Below, piece by piece: positions 8,501-17,485 of a stretch of 64,000 nucleotides of DNA. Within the stretch, counting starts at the first letter, position 1, and each line of letters starts with the position of its first letter. The DNA comes from Mariniflexile sp044335535 (GTDB lineage: Bacteria > Bacteroidota > Bacteroidia > Flavobacteriales > Flavobacteriaceae): the NCBI RefSeq assembly GCF_044335535.1, contig NZ_JBIQVZ010000001.1:1-64000 (forward strand), written 5' to 3'. The notes under the pieces were generated by a model. It saw only the letters and a program-made list of their open reading frames with translations. It was not told where the DNA came from and made no database searches. The translations under genes were made by a program, and so were the position numbers.

Positions 8501-8944
8501 ATGAGACCTTATATTTTAATTGCTTTTTTGAGCTTTATTACTTTAACGAACTGCTCTATTGGTAATAATGATGATATCCCAGACCAAATAATAACCACTT
8601 ATTGGCATTTAACTAATGTAAGTGGTGGCGTGGCTGGTGTTGATAATGATTTTGATCTCAATGATATTGTTTGGCATTTTAATAACACTACTAATAAACT
8701 AACAATTAAAAATACCAATACCGATGATACCATTGAAGATGGTTTTGATTCTGGAGTTTACAACTTTTCGGTTACAACCGTTGGTAGTGACGAATTTCTT
8801 GTAATAAACTCCAATGAGTTTGGCAAAGTGGTTGTTACCCAAACCCAATTAACAATAGACCAAAATATGACTACAAGCGGAACTGGTGCAGATGGTTTTA
8901 TATATACATTTACCCGTGTAAATATTGTTAAAAATGCGGAGTAA
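8501..8944 (+). CDS. Small predicted lipoprotein
   Basis: This 147-residue protein has a signal sequence and lipobox (FITLTNC, Cys18) followed by an Asn/Asp-rich spacer. The mature part is beta-rich, with short Thr/Asn/Asp-rich strands, and reads like the small lipocalin-like or hypothetical lipoproteins of flavobacteria (an opening similar to TTYWHLTNVSGG). I do not recognise a defined family. It is monocistronic. The downstream region holds hairpins and a repeat-like segment. Confidence 0.75.
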   Translation: MRPYILIAFLSFITLTNCSIGNNDDIPDQIITTYWHLTNVSGGVAGVDNDFDLNDIVWHFNNTTNKLTIKNTNTDDTIEDGFDSGVYNFSVTTVGSDEFLVINSNEFGKVVVTQTQLTIDQNMTTSGTGADGFIYTFTRVNIVKNAE

Positions 8945-8949
8945 AAAAT

Positions 8950-9135
8950 TTCTTGAAATAGACTATCCTCGAGGCAGATCCATTGAGGTATTCCTTCTGT
9001 TTCATTTTGACCTCAGGGTCAAAAACCAAAATCTTGTATTTTACCTCACCTAAAACTATCCGAAAAGACTGTTCTGACCTCTCCAAAAGAGAGGTAAATT
9101 GGATACCCCGAGGCTGAGCCTTCGGGGAATTATTT
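8950..9135. repeat. Intergenic segment with three small hairpins
   Basis: Three short stems are visible: TTTTGACC/GGGTCAAAA near 9003-9023, GACCTCTC/GAGAGGT near 9075-9096, and CCCCGAGGCT/AGCCTTCGGGG near 9106-9127. The last has no U-tract on either side, so it is a weak terminator candidate for the minus-strand gene ending at 9149. The sequence around CCTCGAGGCAGATCCATTGAGG looks like a flavobacterial dispersed repeat. No gene is seen. Confidence 0.5.
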
Positions 9136-9148
9136 GGATTAAGAACGT

Positions 9149-10408
9149 TTAAGTTTTCTGTTTCTTTTTTCTGGCTGCTGGAAACAATACGTTGTTTAAA
9201 ATGAGTCTATAACCAGGTGAAGTTGGATGTAAATCAAGTTCTGTTTTAGAATCTCCTACCCTATGCTGATAATCTTCAGGATCGTGACCGCCATAAAAGG
9301 TAAAAAAACCTTTTCCTTTTATACCGTGAATATACTTAGCCTCTCCGTTAGACTTGGTTTCTCCCATTACCAACACATTCGATTTTATCTCATCTCTGGT
9401 AAAAGCGGTTGTTTGCCCCATAAAACCTTTTACCAAAGCGGTGTGATTTTGGCATAACATGGTTGGAATAGGATCCCATTTAGCTGAAAATTCCATTAAA
9501 GAAAAATAATCGGATGTTTTAGAAACCATACGCTTTTGAGTCATATCAATAGAAGAAAACTCATAAACATTTGGGTTGCGTTCTAAAGTATAATTTGTAA
9601 AAGCGAAGGTTTTATTATAATCAATTTTATTTTGATACCCCGAACCACTACCATCACCATCAAACATGGGTTCACAAATATCGACACCTTCGGCAGATAA
9701 AGCAATATCAAAACTATCGGCAGCACTACACATCGCAAACATAAAACCGCCTCCAATTACATAATCTCTAATCTTTAAAGCCACATCCAATTTTTCTTCC
9801 GATACTTTATTGTAACCCAATTTTGTAGCTAAGGCTTCTGCTTCCTTTTTTTCTTCAATATACCACGATGCCGCTTTGTAAGCGCCATAAAATTTTCCGT
9901 ATTGCCCCGTAAAATCTTCATGATGTAAATGCAACCAATCGAAAGCCAAAAGACCATCGTTTAGCACTTCTTCATCATAAACGGTTTCATAAGGTATTTC
10001 TGCATATTGCAACACCATAGTTACGGCATCGTCCCAAGGCAATTTTCCCTTTGGGGTATAAACGGCAATTTTAGGAGCTTTTTCTAAAATAACGGCTTCC
10101 ATGTTTTGGCTAGGGCTACTTATGTCTTCTAAAATACTTTCGGTTTTTGAATCTGAAAGGACTTCAAACGAAATGCCTCTAATTTGACATTCACGTTGAA
10201 TTTCTTGCGTGTCGGGCAATAAAAAAGAACCGCCACGGAAATTAAGCAACCATTTTACTTTCTGCTCTTTATTTAATACCCAATAGGTTAATCCGTATGC
10301 TTTTAAGTGATTTTTTTGACTTTCGGCATCCATGGGGATTAGAATGTAGGATGCATAGGTTTGAAAACCTATGAACAATAAAAATAATGTAACAAATATC
10401 TTTTTCAA
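9149..10408 (-). CDS. Exported glutamine-amidotransferase-like protein of Bacteroidota
   Basis: This 419-residue protein has a cleavable signal peptide (MKKIFVTLFLLFIGFQTYAS). A central domain (about 105-270) contains KIAVYTPKGKLPWDDAVTMVL, DWLHLHHEDFTGQYGKF and the loop GGGFMFAMCSAADSFDIAL, in which a Cys after a glycine-rich turn recalls the nucleophile elbow of class I amidotransferase-like (ThuA/BPL-N type) folds. Similar proteins are often labelled asparagine synthetase B in databases, but I see no AsnB domains (no Cys2 nucleophile, no PP-loop), so that name would be wrong here. The C-terminal FTFYGGHDPEDYQHRVGD segment is also conserved-looking. The biochemical role is unknown. Confidence 0.7.
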   Translation of the reverse strand: MKKIFVTLFLLFIGFQTYASYILIPMDAESQKNHLKAYGLTYWVLNKEQKVKWLLNFRGGSFLLPDTQEIQRECQIRGISFEVLSDSKTESILEDISSPSQNMEAVILEKAPKIAVYTPKGKLPWDDAVTMVLQYAEIPYETVYDEEVLNDGLLAFDWLHLHHEDFTGQYGKFYGAYKAASWYIEEKKEAEALATKLGYNKVSEEKLDVALKIRDYVIGGGFMFAMCSAADSFDIALSAEGVDICEPMFDGDGSGSGYQNKIDYNKTFAFTNYTLERNPNVYEFSSIDMTQKRMVSKTSDYFSLMEFSAKWDPIPTMLCQNHTALVKGFMGQTTAFTRDEIKSNVLVMGETKSNGEAKYIHGIKGKGFFTFYGGHDPEDYQHRVGDSKTELDLHPTSPGYRLILNNVLFPAARKKKQKT

Positions 10409-10534
10409 AATTGAGGCTAAACTTAATGTGATTTCTCAGTCGCTCCTTCTTAGAAATGACTAAACATCCATAATTTATGTTGAAAGATACTTAAATTTTA
10501 TTCTTCTTGAAATTAGTTTAACAGAAGATTGGAT

Positions 10535-12073
10535 TTAAAACGGCACATCGTTATCATCATCATTAAATGAACTTCCAAAAGCTTGATCTGGGCTTGCTTT
10601 AAAATTATCGGATTTAAACGTATCATCATTTGCTGCTGCATTCATTTTAGAATGAAACTCGAAAGGTGAATCAAAATCGTCTAAATTATCAAACTTACCT
10701 AAATGTCCAATAAACTTTAAACGGATATTTTCCAAACCACCATTACGGTGCTTTGCTACAATAAACTCACCTTGACCTTCGGTTGGTGAACGTTCTTCAT
10801 CATCCCATTCATCAATTTTATAATATTCCGGTCTGTAAATAAAACTTACAATATCGGCATCTTGCTCAATAGCACCCGATTCACGTAAATCTGAAAGCAA
10901 CGGGCGTTTACTACCACCACGGGTTTCAACCGCACGCGATAATTGCGACAGTGCAATAACGGGCACATTCAATTCTTTTGCTAATGCTTTAAGGTTTCTG
11001 GAAATCATCGAGATTTCTTGTTCACGGTTTCCGCCATGGTTACTTCCACCTGTCATTAATTGCAAATAATCAATCATGATAAGTTTAATACCGTGTTGAG
11101 AAGACAATCGCCGTGCTTTTGCTCTTAGATCGAAAATAGAAAGCGATGGCGTATCGTCAATAAACAAAGGGGCTTTTTCAAGACCTTTAACTTTTACATT
11201 AAGTTGTTCCCACTCGTGTTTTTCTAGTTTTCCTGTTCTTAATTTTTCTGATGACAGTCCCGTTTCACTAGAAATTAAACGGGTTATTAATTGTACCGAA
11301 GCCATCTCTAAAGAGAAAAATGCTACGGGAATATTCTGGTCTACGGCAATATTTCTTGCCATAGACAAGGTTAAAGCTGTTTTACCCATACCAGGACGTG
11401 CAGCAATAATAATTAAATCGGACGGTTGCCAACCTGATGTTAATTTATCTAATTTGGTAAAGCCTGTTGGAATACCACTTAGCCCTTCTTTATTAGAGAT
11501 TTCTTCAATTTTCTTTTTAGCCTGAATTACTAATTCTTGTGCAGTTTCGCTCGATTTTTTAATATTACCTTGGGTAACTTCATATAATTTTGATTCAGCA
11601 GCGTCTAATAAATCGAAAACATCTTTGGTTTCATCATAAGAATCTTCAATAATTTCACTTGAAATTTTAATTAAACTACGTTGAATGAATTTTTGTAAAA
11701 TAATGCGTGCATGAAACTCTATATGTGCCGAAGAGGATACTTTTTGGGTTAAGGAAATAAGGTAAAAATCGCCCCCGGCTAGCTCTAACTTAGCGTTTTT
11801 CTTTAATTGTGTTGAAACGGTTAATAAGTCGATTGGTTCACTATTTTCAAACAACTGAAATATAGCGTTAAAGATGTGCTGATGCGCTTCTTTATAAAAA
11901 GCATCTGGACTTAAAATATCGATAACTTCATCGACTCCTTTTTTATCAATCATCATCGCACCAAGCACAACTTCCTCTAAATCAAGTGCTTGTGGTGGTA
12001 TTTTTCCTTTCTCAAGGCTAATCAGTGTACTTTTATCAACTTTAAATCCTCTAATTTGGTCGGGTTGTTTCAT
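10535..12073 (-). CDS. dnaB: Replicative DNA helicase DnaB
   Basis: This 512-residue hexameric helicase unwinds DNA at the replication fork. The N-terminal domain (about 25-130) is followed by a linker and a RecA-like domain with Walker A AARPGMGKTAL (about 225-235), Walker B LIMIDYLQLM (about 340-349) and the DnaB-type segment ALSQLSRAVETRGGSKRP. No intein is present. The last 12 residues, SSFNDDDNDVPF, are unusual for a helicase. They match the acidic, Pro-Phe ending tip of single-stranded-DNA-binding protein (DDDIPF in E. coli). The gene is monocistronic on the minus strand, upstream of nothing obviously co-transcribed. Confidence 0.97.
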   Translation of the reverse strand: MKQPDQIRGFKVDKSTLISLEKGKIPPQALDLEEVVLGAMMIDKKGVDEVIDILSPDAFYKEAHQHIFNAIFQLFENSEPIDLLTVSTQLKKNAKLELAGGDFYLISLTQKVSSSAHIEFHARIILQKFIQRSLIKISSEIIEDSYDETKDVFDLLDAAESKLYEVTQGNIKKSSETAQELVIQAKKKIEEISNKEGLSGIPTGFTKLDKLTSGWQPSDLIIIAARPGMGKTALTLSMARNIAVDQNIPVAFFSLEMASVQLITRLISSETGLSSEKLRTGKLEKHEWEQLNVKVKGLEKAPLFIDDTPSLSIFDLRAKARRLSSQHGIKLIMIDYLQLMTGGSNHGGNREQEISMISRNLKALAKELNVPVIALSQLSRAVETRGGSKRPLLSDLRESGAIEQDADIVSFIYRPEYYKIDEWDDEERSPTEGQGEFIVAKHRNGGLENIRLKFIGHLGKFDNLDDFDSPFEFHSKMNAAANDDTFKSDNFKASPDQAFGSSFNDDDNDVPF

Positions 12074-12186
12074 AACTACGAAAGTAACTAAAAAGAACGT
12101 GTTTTCTATTAGAAAATGACTTATGATTGTTAACCAGTCTTTAACAATTTAACTGTTAACAACTTATAAATATTGTCAATAACACA

Positions 12187-12220
12187 AAAAAAAACTGAAG
12201 CCTTATACTTCAGATTTTTC
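12187..12220 (-). terminator. Rho-independent terminator of accA
   Basis: Read on the minus strand, TCTGAAG and CTTCAG form a stem around TATAAGG, followed by a run of at least eight T. It lies 25 bases beyond the accA stop codon. Confidence 0.85.
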
Positions 12221-12242
12221 TTGTATTATGTTATTAAACGTG

Positions 12243-13196
12243 TTAGCCTTTAAAGACTCCCATGTGAGAATATTTATCCATACGTTTGGCAACTAAATCT
12301 TTTGGTGATAAGTTTTTAAGTTCTTCAAACGATTTTACAATGGCATTACTAACCGTGGAAAATGTTTTATCTCTATCTCTATGCGCACCACCTAGCGGTT
12401 CTTTTATAATTTCATCAACTAGTTTTTGCTTCTTCATATCGGTAGCCGTTAATTTTAAGGCATCGGCTGCTTGTTCTTTAAACTCCCAACTACGCCATAA
12501 AATAGACGAACAAGATTCTGGGGAAATTACAGAATACCATGTGTTTTCAAGCATCAAAACCACATCGCCTACACCTATACCTAAAGCACCACCAGAAGCA
12601 CCTTCACCAACTATAATGGTAATAATTGGCACTTTCAAACGGGTCATTTCTAAAATATTTCTGGCAATGGCTTCTCCTTGTCCGCGTTCTTCGGCTTCCA
12701 AGCCTGGAAATGCACCTGGCGTATCTATAAGAGTCACTACAGGTATACCAAATTTTTCGGCAGATTTCATTAAACGTAATGCTTTTCTATACCCTTCTGG
12801 GTTTGCCATACCAAAATTTCTGTATTGGCGTGTTTTGGTGTTATAACCTTTTTGTTGGCCAATGAACATAAAACTTTGGTCTCCAATTTTACCTAGTCCA
12901 CCAATCATGGCTTTATCATCTTTAAAGCCTCTGTCTCCATGTAATTCTAAGAAAGATTCACCGCAAATAGCACGAATATAGTCTAAAACGTAAGGTCTAT
13001 CTGGATGACGAGACATTTGCACGCGTTGCCAAGGTGTTAGGTTTTTATAAATGTCTTTTTGGGTGGCTGCTAATTTTTTTTCTATATTTGAACATGTTTC
13101 AGTAACATCTACTTCACTCTCTTCACCAATAACTCTACATTTTTGCAATTGGTCTTCAAGTTCTTTTATAGGTAGTTCAAATTCTAAATATTCCAT
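12243..13196 (-). CDS. accA: Acetyl-CoA carboxylase, carboxyltransferase subunit alpha
   Basis: This 317-residue cytoplasmic subunit, together with AccD, transfers the carboxyl group from biotin to acetyl-CoA in the first step of fatty-acid synthesis. Recognisable parts are MEYLEFELPIKELEDQL at the N-terminus, PWQRVQMSRHPDRPYVLDYI (about 57-76), the oxyanion-hole region VTLIDTPGAFPGLEAEERGQGEAIARN (about 155-181), and GEGASGGALGIGVGD (about 197-211). The length is typical. It has its own terminator. The partner subunit is not in the window, which is common. Confidence 0.97.
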   Translation of the reverse strand: MEYLEFELPIKELEDQLQKCRVIGEESEVDVTETCSNIEKKLAATQKDIYKNLTPWQRVQMSRHPDRPYVLDYIRAICGESFLELHGDRGFKDDKAMIGGLGKIGDQSFMFIGQQKGYNTKTRQYRNFGMANPEGYRKALRLMKSAEKFGIPVVTLIDTPGAFPGLEAEERGQGEAIARNILEMTRLKVPIITIIVGEGASGGALGIGVGDVVLMLENTWYSVISPESCSSILWRSWEFKEQAADALKLTATDMKKQKLVDEIIKEPLGGAHRDRDKTFSTVSNAIVKSFEELKNLSPKDLVAKRMDKYSHMGVFKG

Positions 13197-13318
13197 AAGA
13201 ATTTTATTTTGGCTATTAATCTTAAGTTAGTGTACAAACCTACATATTTTTTCATTTTAAATTAAGAAAAATATAAAAATGTTGGTTCTCTTAAACTTCT
13301 TTACAAAAATAAGGATTC

Positions 13319-14218
13319 TTAAAGAGAATACTTGTTTTTTAACAATCTTATGTTCTTCAGAATGGCATTTAGCAGTACCGTAACAATAATTACTATAGCT
13401 CCGTAATAAAATGACGGACTCATATATTCTTTTTCGGGAAACAAAATAACCGCCATAAAAATACCGTAAATAGGTTCCATATTGTAGCTAAGAACCACGG
13501 TATATGGGCTAATAACCTTCATAACATGCACTGCAGCAATAAATGCATAAGCCGTACATACAGAAGCTAAAATAAATAAGTACCCATAATCTGAATGACT
13601 TAAACTAAAAAACTCAGCAGAAAAACCCCCACCAAAAATAAAAATATAAATAGAGACAAATAAAACACCACTTAAAAATTCGTAAAATGAAATAACTGTA
13701 GCCGTATGCTGTTTTAAAAAACTACCATTTAACACTGCAAAAAGCGATGACAAAAACGCAGATGAAATTCCTAAAATAATACCATTAATATACTTTATTT
13801 CACTTTTAGTTATTATAAAAACACCTATTATTACTATCACTCCAAATAGAATTTCATACCAAATAATACGTCGCTTATAAATTATAGGTTCTATTAACGA
13901 TGCAAAAAAAGCACCGCAAGAAAACATGGCAAGTGTTATGGATACATTTGATGCATCGATAGCTCCAAAAAAGGTAATCCAATGCAAGGCTATAATAATG
14001 CCTGCAATAGACAATCTAACAATTGACTTTAGACTTATTTTTACATTAATCTTTGTTATTTTTATATAAGTGAACATTAAAAGAAACGCCATTACCATTC
14101 TAAACCAAACCAAAGGAATGGCTGTAATGGTAATTAATTCACCTAAAATAGCTGTGAAACCAGCTATAAAAACTAAGAAGTGAAGATGTAAATGATTTTT
14201 TAGCTTAACGTTTGGCAT
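13319..14218 (-). CDS. DMT/EamA family transporter
   Basis: This is a 299-residue integral membrane protein with about ten predicted hydrophobic segments in two halves, the architecture of the drug/metabolite transporter (EamA) family. It includes VSITLAMFSCGAFFASLIEPIIYKR and the second-half SYNMEPIYGIFMAVILFPE, both typical. The substrate cannot be deduced. Its start overlaps the 3-prime end of the upstream LptF/G-like gene by 14 bases, so the two are translated from one message. Confidence 0.9.
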   Translation of the reverse strand: MPNVKLKNHLHLHFLVFIAGFTAILGELITITAIPLVWFRMVMAFLLMFTYIKITKINVKISLKSIVRLSIAGIIIALHWITFFGAIDASNVSITLAMFSCGAFFASLIEPIIYKRRIIWYEILFGVIVIIGVFIITKSEIKYINGIILGISSAFLSSLFAVLNGSFLKQHTATVISFYEFLSGVLFVSIYIFIFGGGFSAEFFSLSHSDYGYLFILASVCTAYAFIAAVHVMKVISPYTVVLSYNMEPIYGIFMAVILFPEKEYMSPSFYYGAIVIIVTVLLNAILKNIRLLKNKYSL

Positions 14219-15287
14219 TGCGCAACAGGAAAATGGCTAGAATGCCAAAAACGACATTTGGAAACCAGGCAGCTACTAGTGGTGAGAAATCGGATTGTTC
14301 TGCCATAACACCAAAAATTTTATCGAAAAACACAAAAACCATGGCAATACATATCCCTACTGCCAAATTAACTCCCATACCACCACGTCGTTTTATAGAA
14401 GATACAGCTACCGCAATAATGGTTAAAATAAACACAGAAACTGGCAAACTCCATTTTCGGTATAATACTAATTTAAAACGCCCTACATTTGAAGATCCTC
14501 TGGCTTCTTCTTTGGCTATAAATTGTTTTAAATCACCATACATTTTAGTTTCTGCTGCATAAATTTCGGGAATTAAATCGTCTACATCGAAAGTAAAAAG
14601 TGTGTCTTTGGTTGCACTAATTTCTAATTCATCTTCATTTGCACCTATACTACGCTTAACATAATCGGTTAATCTATAGGTGGTATCTTCTTCAATGTAT
14701 TTAATATTTTTAGCTGTAATTTTATACTTTAGTTCATTCTTTTCAAAATGCTCTAAGGTAAAATTACTTCCATTTTTATTTGCCACATCAAAACTACTTA
14801 CATAAATAATGTCGTTATCATTAATTTGCCTGAAAACGTTTTGACCCGTTTCTTCAAAAGCTGTTTTGCCTTTTTTTAGATATTTATAGGAAAAATCATT
14901 AAAGCCCTCGCTGGCTTTTGGCGCTAAAAACAAACCTAGTAAAATAGCTAATATCCCAACCATGGTTGCACCAATCATGTAGGGACGTAAAAATCGGGAA
15001 AATGAAACACCCGAACTTAAAAAGGCTATAATCTCGGTATTATTGGCTAATTTCGATGTAAACCAAATAACAGATAAAAATAAAAATAGCGGAAAGAGTA
15101 AGTGTGCAAAATATATTGTAAAATTATAAAAATAGACAAGCACTTCACCTATAGGTACTTCGCTTTCAAGGATTTTACCTATTTTTTCAGCAAGATGCAC
15201 TGTTATTCCGATGGGAATAAACAATAGCAGCATCATAAAAAATGTAAACAAATAGCGTTTTAATATGTACCAGTCTAGTATTTTCAA
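14205..15287 (-). CDS. LptF/LptG family LPS-export permease
   Basis: This 360-residue inner-membrane protein starts MKILDWYILKRYLFTFFMMLLLFIPIGIT, the typical opening of YjgP/YjgQ permeases, with three N-terminal membrane helices, a large periplasmic jellyroll domain (about 130-275), and three C-terminal helices (about 280-358). LptF and LptG with the LptB ATPase extract LPS from the inner membrane. Which of the two this is cannot be fixed from sequence alone; Bacteroidota usually encode two such genes apart. It overlaps the DMT transporter gene downstream and follows tgt. Confidence 0.92.
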   Translation of the reverse strand: MKILDWYILKRYLFTFFMMLLLFIPIGITVHLAEKIGKILESEVPIGEVLVYFYNFTIYFAHLLFPLFLFLSVIWFTSKLANNTEIIAFLSSGVSFSRFLRPYMIGATMVGILAILLGLFLAPKASEGFNDFSYKYLKKGKTAFEETGQNVFRQINDNDIIYVSSFDVANKNGSNFTLEHFEKNELKYKITAKNIKYIEEDTTYRLTDYVKRSIGANEDELEISATKDTLFTFDVDDLIPEIYAAETKMYGDLKQFIAKEEARGSSNVGRFKLVLYRKWSLPVSVFILTIIAVAVSSIKRRGGMGVNLAVGICIAMVFVFFDKIFGVMAEQSDFSPLVAAWFPNVVFGILAIFLLRNAKR

Positions 15288-15358
15288 ATTGGGTATTGGG
15301 TTTTAGGTGTTGGGTGTTGGTTGAAAAACTTTAAACTCATAACTTTTAACTTACAATT

Positions 15359-16489
15359 CTACAATCTATTATCCATCTGTTTTACCATTTGGTCTTTCCA
15401 AGTTTTAAAATCTCCCGCTAATATATGCTTTCTTGCCTCACGAACCAACCACAAATAAAACCCTAAATTGTGAATAGTCGCTATTTGTTTTCCTAACAAT
15501 TCGTTAACCGTAAACAAATGTCTTAAATAAGCTTTAGTATATTCGGTATCTACAAAGGTTATTCCCATGTCATCTACTGGCGAAAAATCGGATTCCCATT
15601 TTTTATTTTTGATATTTATAGTTCCATGCGTTGTAAACAACATACCGTTTCTGGCATTTCGGGTTGGCATCACACAATCAAACATATCAATACCTAACGC
15701 TATATTTTCTAAAATATTGATGGGTGTACCAACTCCCATTAAATAACGCGGTTTGTCTTCGGGCAAAATTTCGGTTACCACTTCTGTCATGGCATACATT
15801 TCTTCGGCGGGTTCGCCAACCGAAAGTCCTCCAATGGCATTTCCAACAGCCCCTGCATTAGCGATATACTCGGCTGACTGTTGTCGTAAATCTTTATATG
15901 TACTACCTTGTACTATAGGAAAAAAGGCTTGACCGTAATCGTATCTTAAAGGCGTTTTTTCTAAATGATTGATGCATCTATCTAACCAGCGGTGCGTCAT
16001 GTGCATCGAGCGTTTTGCATAGTTGTAATCGCATGGGTATGGGGTGCATTCATCGAACGCCATAATAATATCGGCACCAATAGAGCGTTGAATTTCCATA
16101 ACGTTTTCGGGTGTAAACGTATGGTAACTCCCATCTATATGCGATTTAAATTTAACCCCTTCTTCCTTAATTTTTCTGTTTGCAGAAAGTGAATACACTT
16201 GATATCCACCCGAATCAGTTAAAATGTTCCGATCCCAATTCATAAATTTATGAAGACCGCCCGCTTTTTCTATAATGTCTGTTTGCGGACGTAAATATAA
16301 GTGATAGGTGTTCCCTAGAATAATATCTGGATTAATGTCCTCTTTTAACTCGCGTTGATGCACCCCTTTCACAGTTCCTACCGTTCCTACAGGCATAAAA
16401 ATAGGGGTTTCAATGACACCGTGGTCGGTGGTTATTGTGCCTGCTCTGGCTTTACTTTGGGTATCTTTCGCTTTTAATTCAAATTTCAT
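15359..16489 (-). CDS. tgt: tRNA-guanine transglycosylase
   Basis: This enzyme exchanges guanine 34 of GUN-anticodon tRNAs for preQ1 on the way to queuosine. It is 376 residues long, as expected. The general-base Asp lies in ILTDSGGYQVYSL, and the nucleophile Asp in MFDCVMPTRNARNG (D271). GGLSVGE and the TIHNL motif (H340) are present. The zinc-binding CxCxxC normally found before AYLxHL is absent: residues 305-317 read VDDMGITFVDTEY with no cysteine. It is first of a run with the LptF/G permease and DMT transporter. Confidence 0.96.
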   Translation of the reverse strand: MKFELKAKDTQSKARAGTITTDHGVIETPIFMPVGTVGTVKGVHQRELKEDINPDIILGNTYHLYLRPQTDIIEKAGGLHKFMNWDRNILTDSGGYQVYSLSANRKIKEEGVKFKSHIDGSYHTFTPENVMEIQRSIGADIIMAFDECTPYPCDYNYAKRSMHMTHRWLDRCINHLEKTPLRYDYGQAFFPIVQGSTYKDLRQQSAEYIANAGAVGNAIGGLSVGEPAEEMYAMTEVVTEILPEDKPRYLMGVGTPINILENIALGIDMFDCVMPTRNARNGMLFTTHGTINIKNKKWESDFSPVDDMGITFVDTEYTKAYLRHLFTVNELLGKQIATIHNLGFYLWLVREARKHILAGDFKTWKDQMVKQMDNRL

Positions 16490-16799
16490 CTATTGATTTT
16501 ATCGCTTTTATAATTTGGCTATAAATAATATAAAACAGCACTTAAGTTGGCAAAGATAATTAACTGAAAAATGATATTGATTGTTATGAAAAGAAAATAA
16601 TTTGCTTTTGGCAGCGTTTTTGATTGTATGTGAATATCTGATTTCAATTACTATAAAATTTGAATCTATTAGTATTGTATATCTAAATTCATTTGAATTA
16701 TATAAAAAACTAAAAGAATCATATAAAACAATAAGATTCAGTATTATATATCTTTGAAAGAAACAAAAAAAAAACCAAGTCAAATTAAAAACGAAAATC
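16490..16799 (+). promoter_or_regulatory. AT-rich upstream region of the barrel protein gene
   Basis: These 310 bases separate the divergent tgt and barrel-protein genes. TATCTTTG at 16749-16756 fits a -7 box for the plus-strand gene; no clear -33 TTG is found at the right spacing. An open frame across this region on the minus strand encodes only low-complexity Phe/Leu-rich sequence and I do not regard it as a gene. Confidence 0.5.
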
Positions 16800-17414
16800 A
16801 TGAGACATTTAAAAAGTAAATTGAATGCTAGCAAAAAAACAGTTTTACTAGTATTATTTTTAGTATCAACGTTATCATATACCTACGCACAATCCGCTAC
16901 CGGTTTTGGACTAAAAGGTGGATTAAATTATAATGCCAATGGTGATTACTTTGAATCTATTAGTGATAACGCACAAAACCCCGATAGAAACATTGGTTAC
17001 CATATTGGTGTGTTTGGAAAAATTGGAAACCAAATTTATTTTAAACCAGAACTGGTTTATACGAGTACAAAAAGTGATTATAACAACGATAGTTTTAAAA
17101 TGCAAAAATTAGATGCCCCTTTATTAGTTGGCTTAAAAGTAATAGGGCCTATTAGTGTTTTTGGAGGTCCCTCTCTACAATATATATTAGACTCCGAATT
17201 TGATGGTATCTCTATAAATGATGTTGAAAATGATTTAACAGTTGGGCTGAATTTTGGTATTGGACTTAACTTTAATAAAGTTGGCATCGATTTAAGGTAT
17301 GAACGTGGTTTTAGCGAAAATGAAGCTACTTTTATTGGTAACAATGGCATTGGAACTAGTCGATTAGATACTAGACCCGACCAATTGATTTTAAGTTTAT
17401 CTTTGATACCATAA
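16800..17414 (+). CDS. Outer-membrane beta-barrel protein, PorT-like family
   Basis: This 204-residue protein has a signal peptide (about 1-30, ending TYAQS) and a mature region that begins TGFGLKGGLNYN, with alternating hydrophobic strands and turns through to a C-terminal strand ILSLSLIP. That is the pattern of the eight-stranded PorT/OMP_b-brl_2 family, which is abundant in Bacteroidota. FGKIGNQIYFKPELVYTST and VGIDLRYERGFS are typical internal strands. The substrate or role is unknown; it is likely not PorT itself but one of many paralogues. It is followed by a strong terminator. Confidence 0.88.
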   Translation: MRHLKSKLNASKKTVLLVLFLVSTLSYTYAQSATGFGLKGGLNYNANGDYFESISDNAQNPDRNIGYHIGVFGKIGNQIYFKPELVYTSTKSDYNNDSFKMQKLDAPLLVGLKVIGPISVFGGPSLQYILDSEFDGISINDVENDLTVGLNFGIGLNFNKVGIDLRYERGFSENEATFIGNNGIGTSRLDTRPDQLILSLSLIP

Positions 17415-17436
17415 AAATGAATTGCATAAAAAAATA

Positions 17437-17470
17437 AAACCTCGCTAATAGCGAGGTTTTATTTTTTTTT
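17437..17470 (+). terminator. Bidirectional Rho-independent terminator
   Basis: AAAACCTCGCT and AGCGAGGTTTT form a perfect 11-base stem with a two-base loop, flanked by A-run and T-run. It serves the plus-strand barrel gene and possibly the minus-strand FKBP gene that ends at 17486. Confidence 0.93.
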
Positions 17471-17485
17471 TTAAATTACTTCAAA

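Noticed and set aside
9149..10408. Asparagine synthetase B as a name for this gene
   Set aside because: There is no N-terminal Cys nucleophile, no glutaminase or PP-loop synthetase domain, and the protein has a signal peptide.
16508..16834. 108-residue minus-strand open frame in the tgt upstream region
   Set aside because: It is Phe/Leu-rich low-complexity sequence, overlaps the start of the barrel gene, and contains that gene's -7 box on the other strand.
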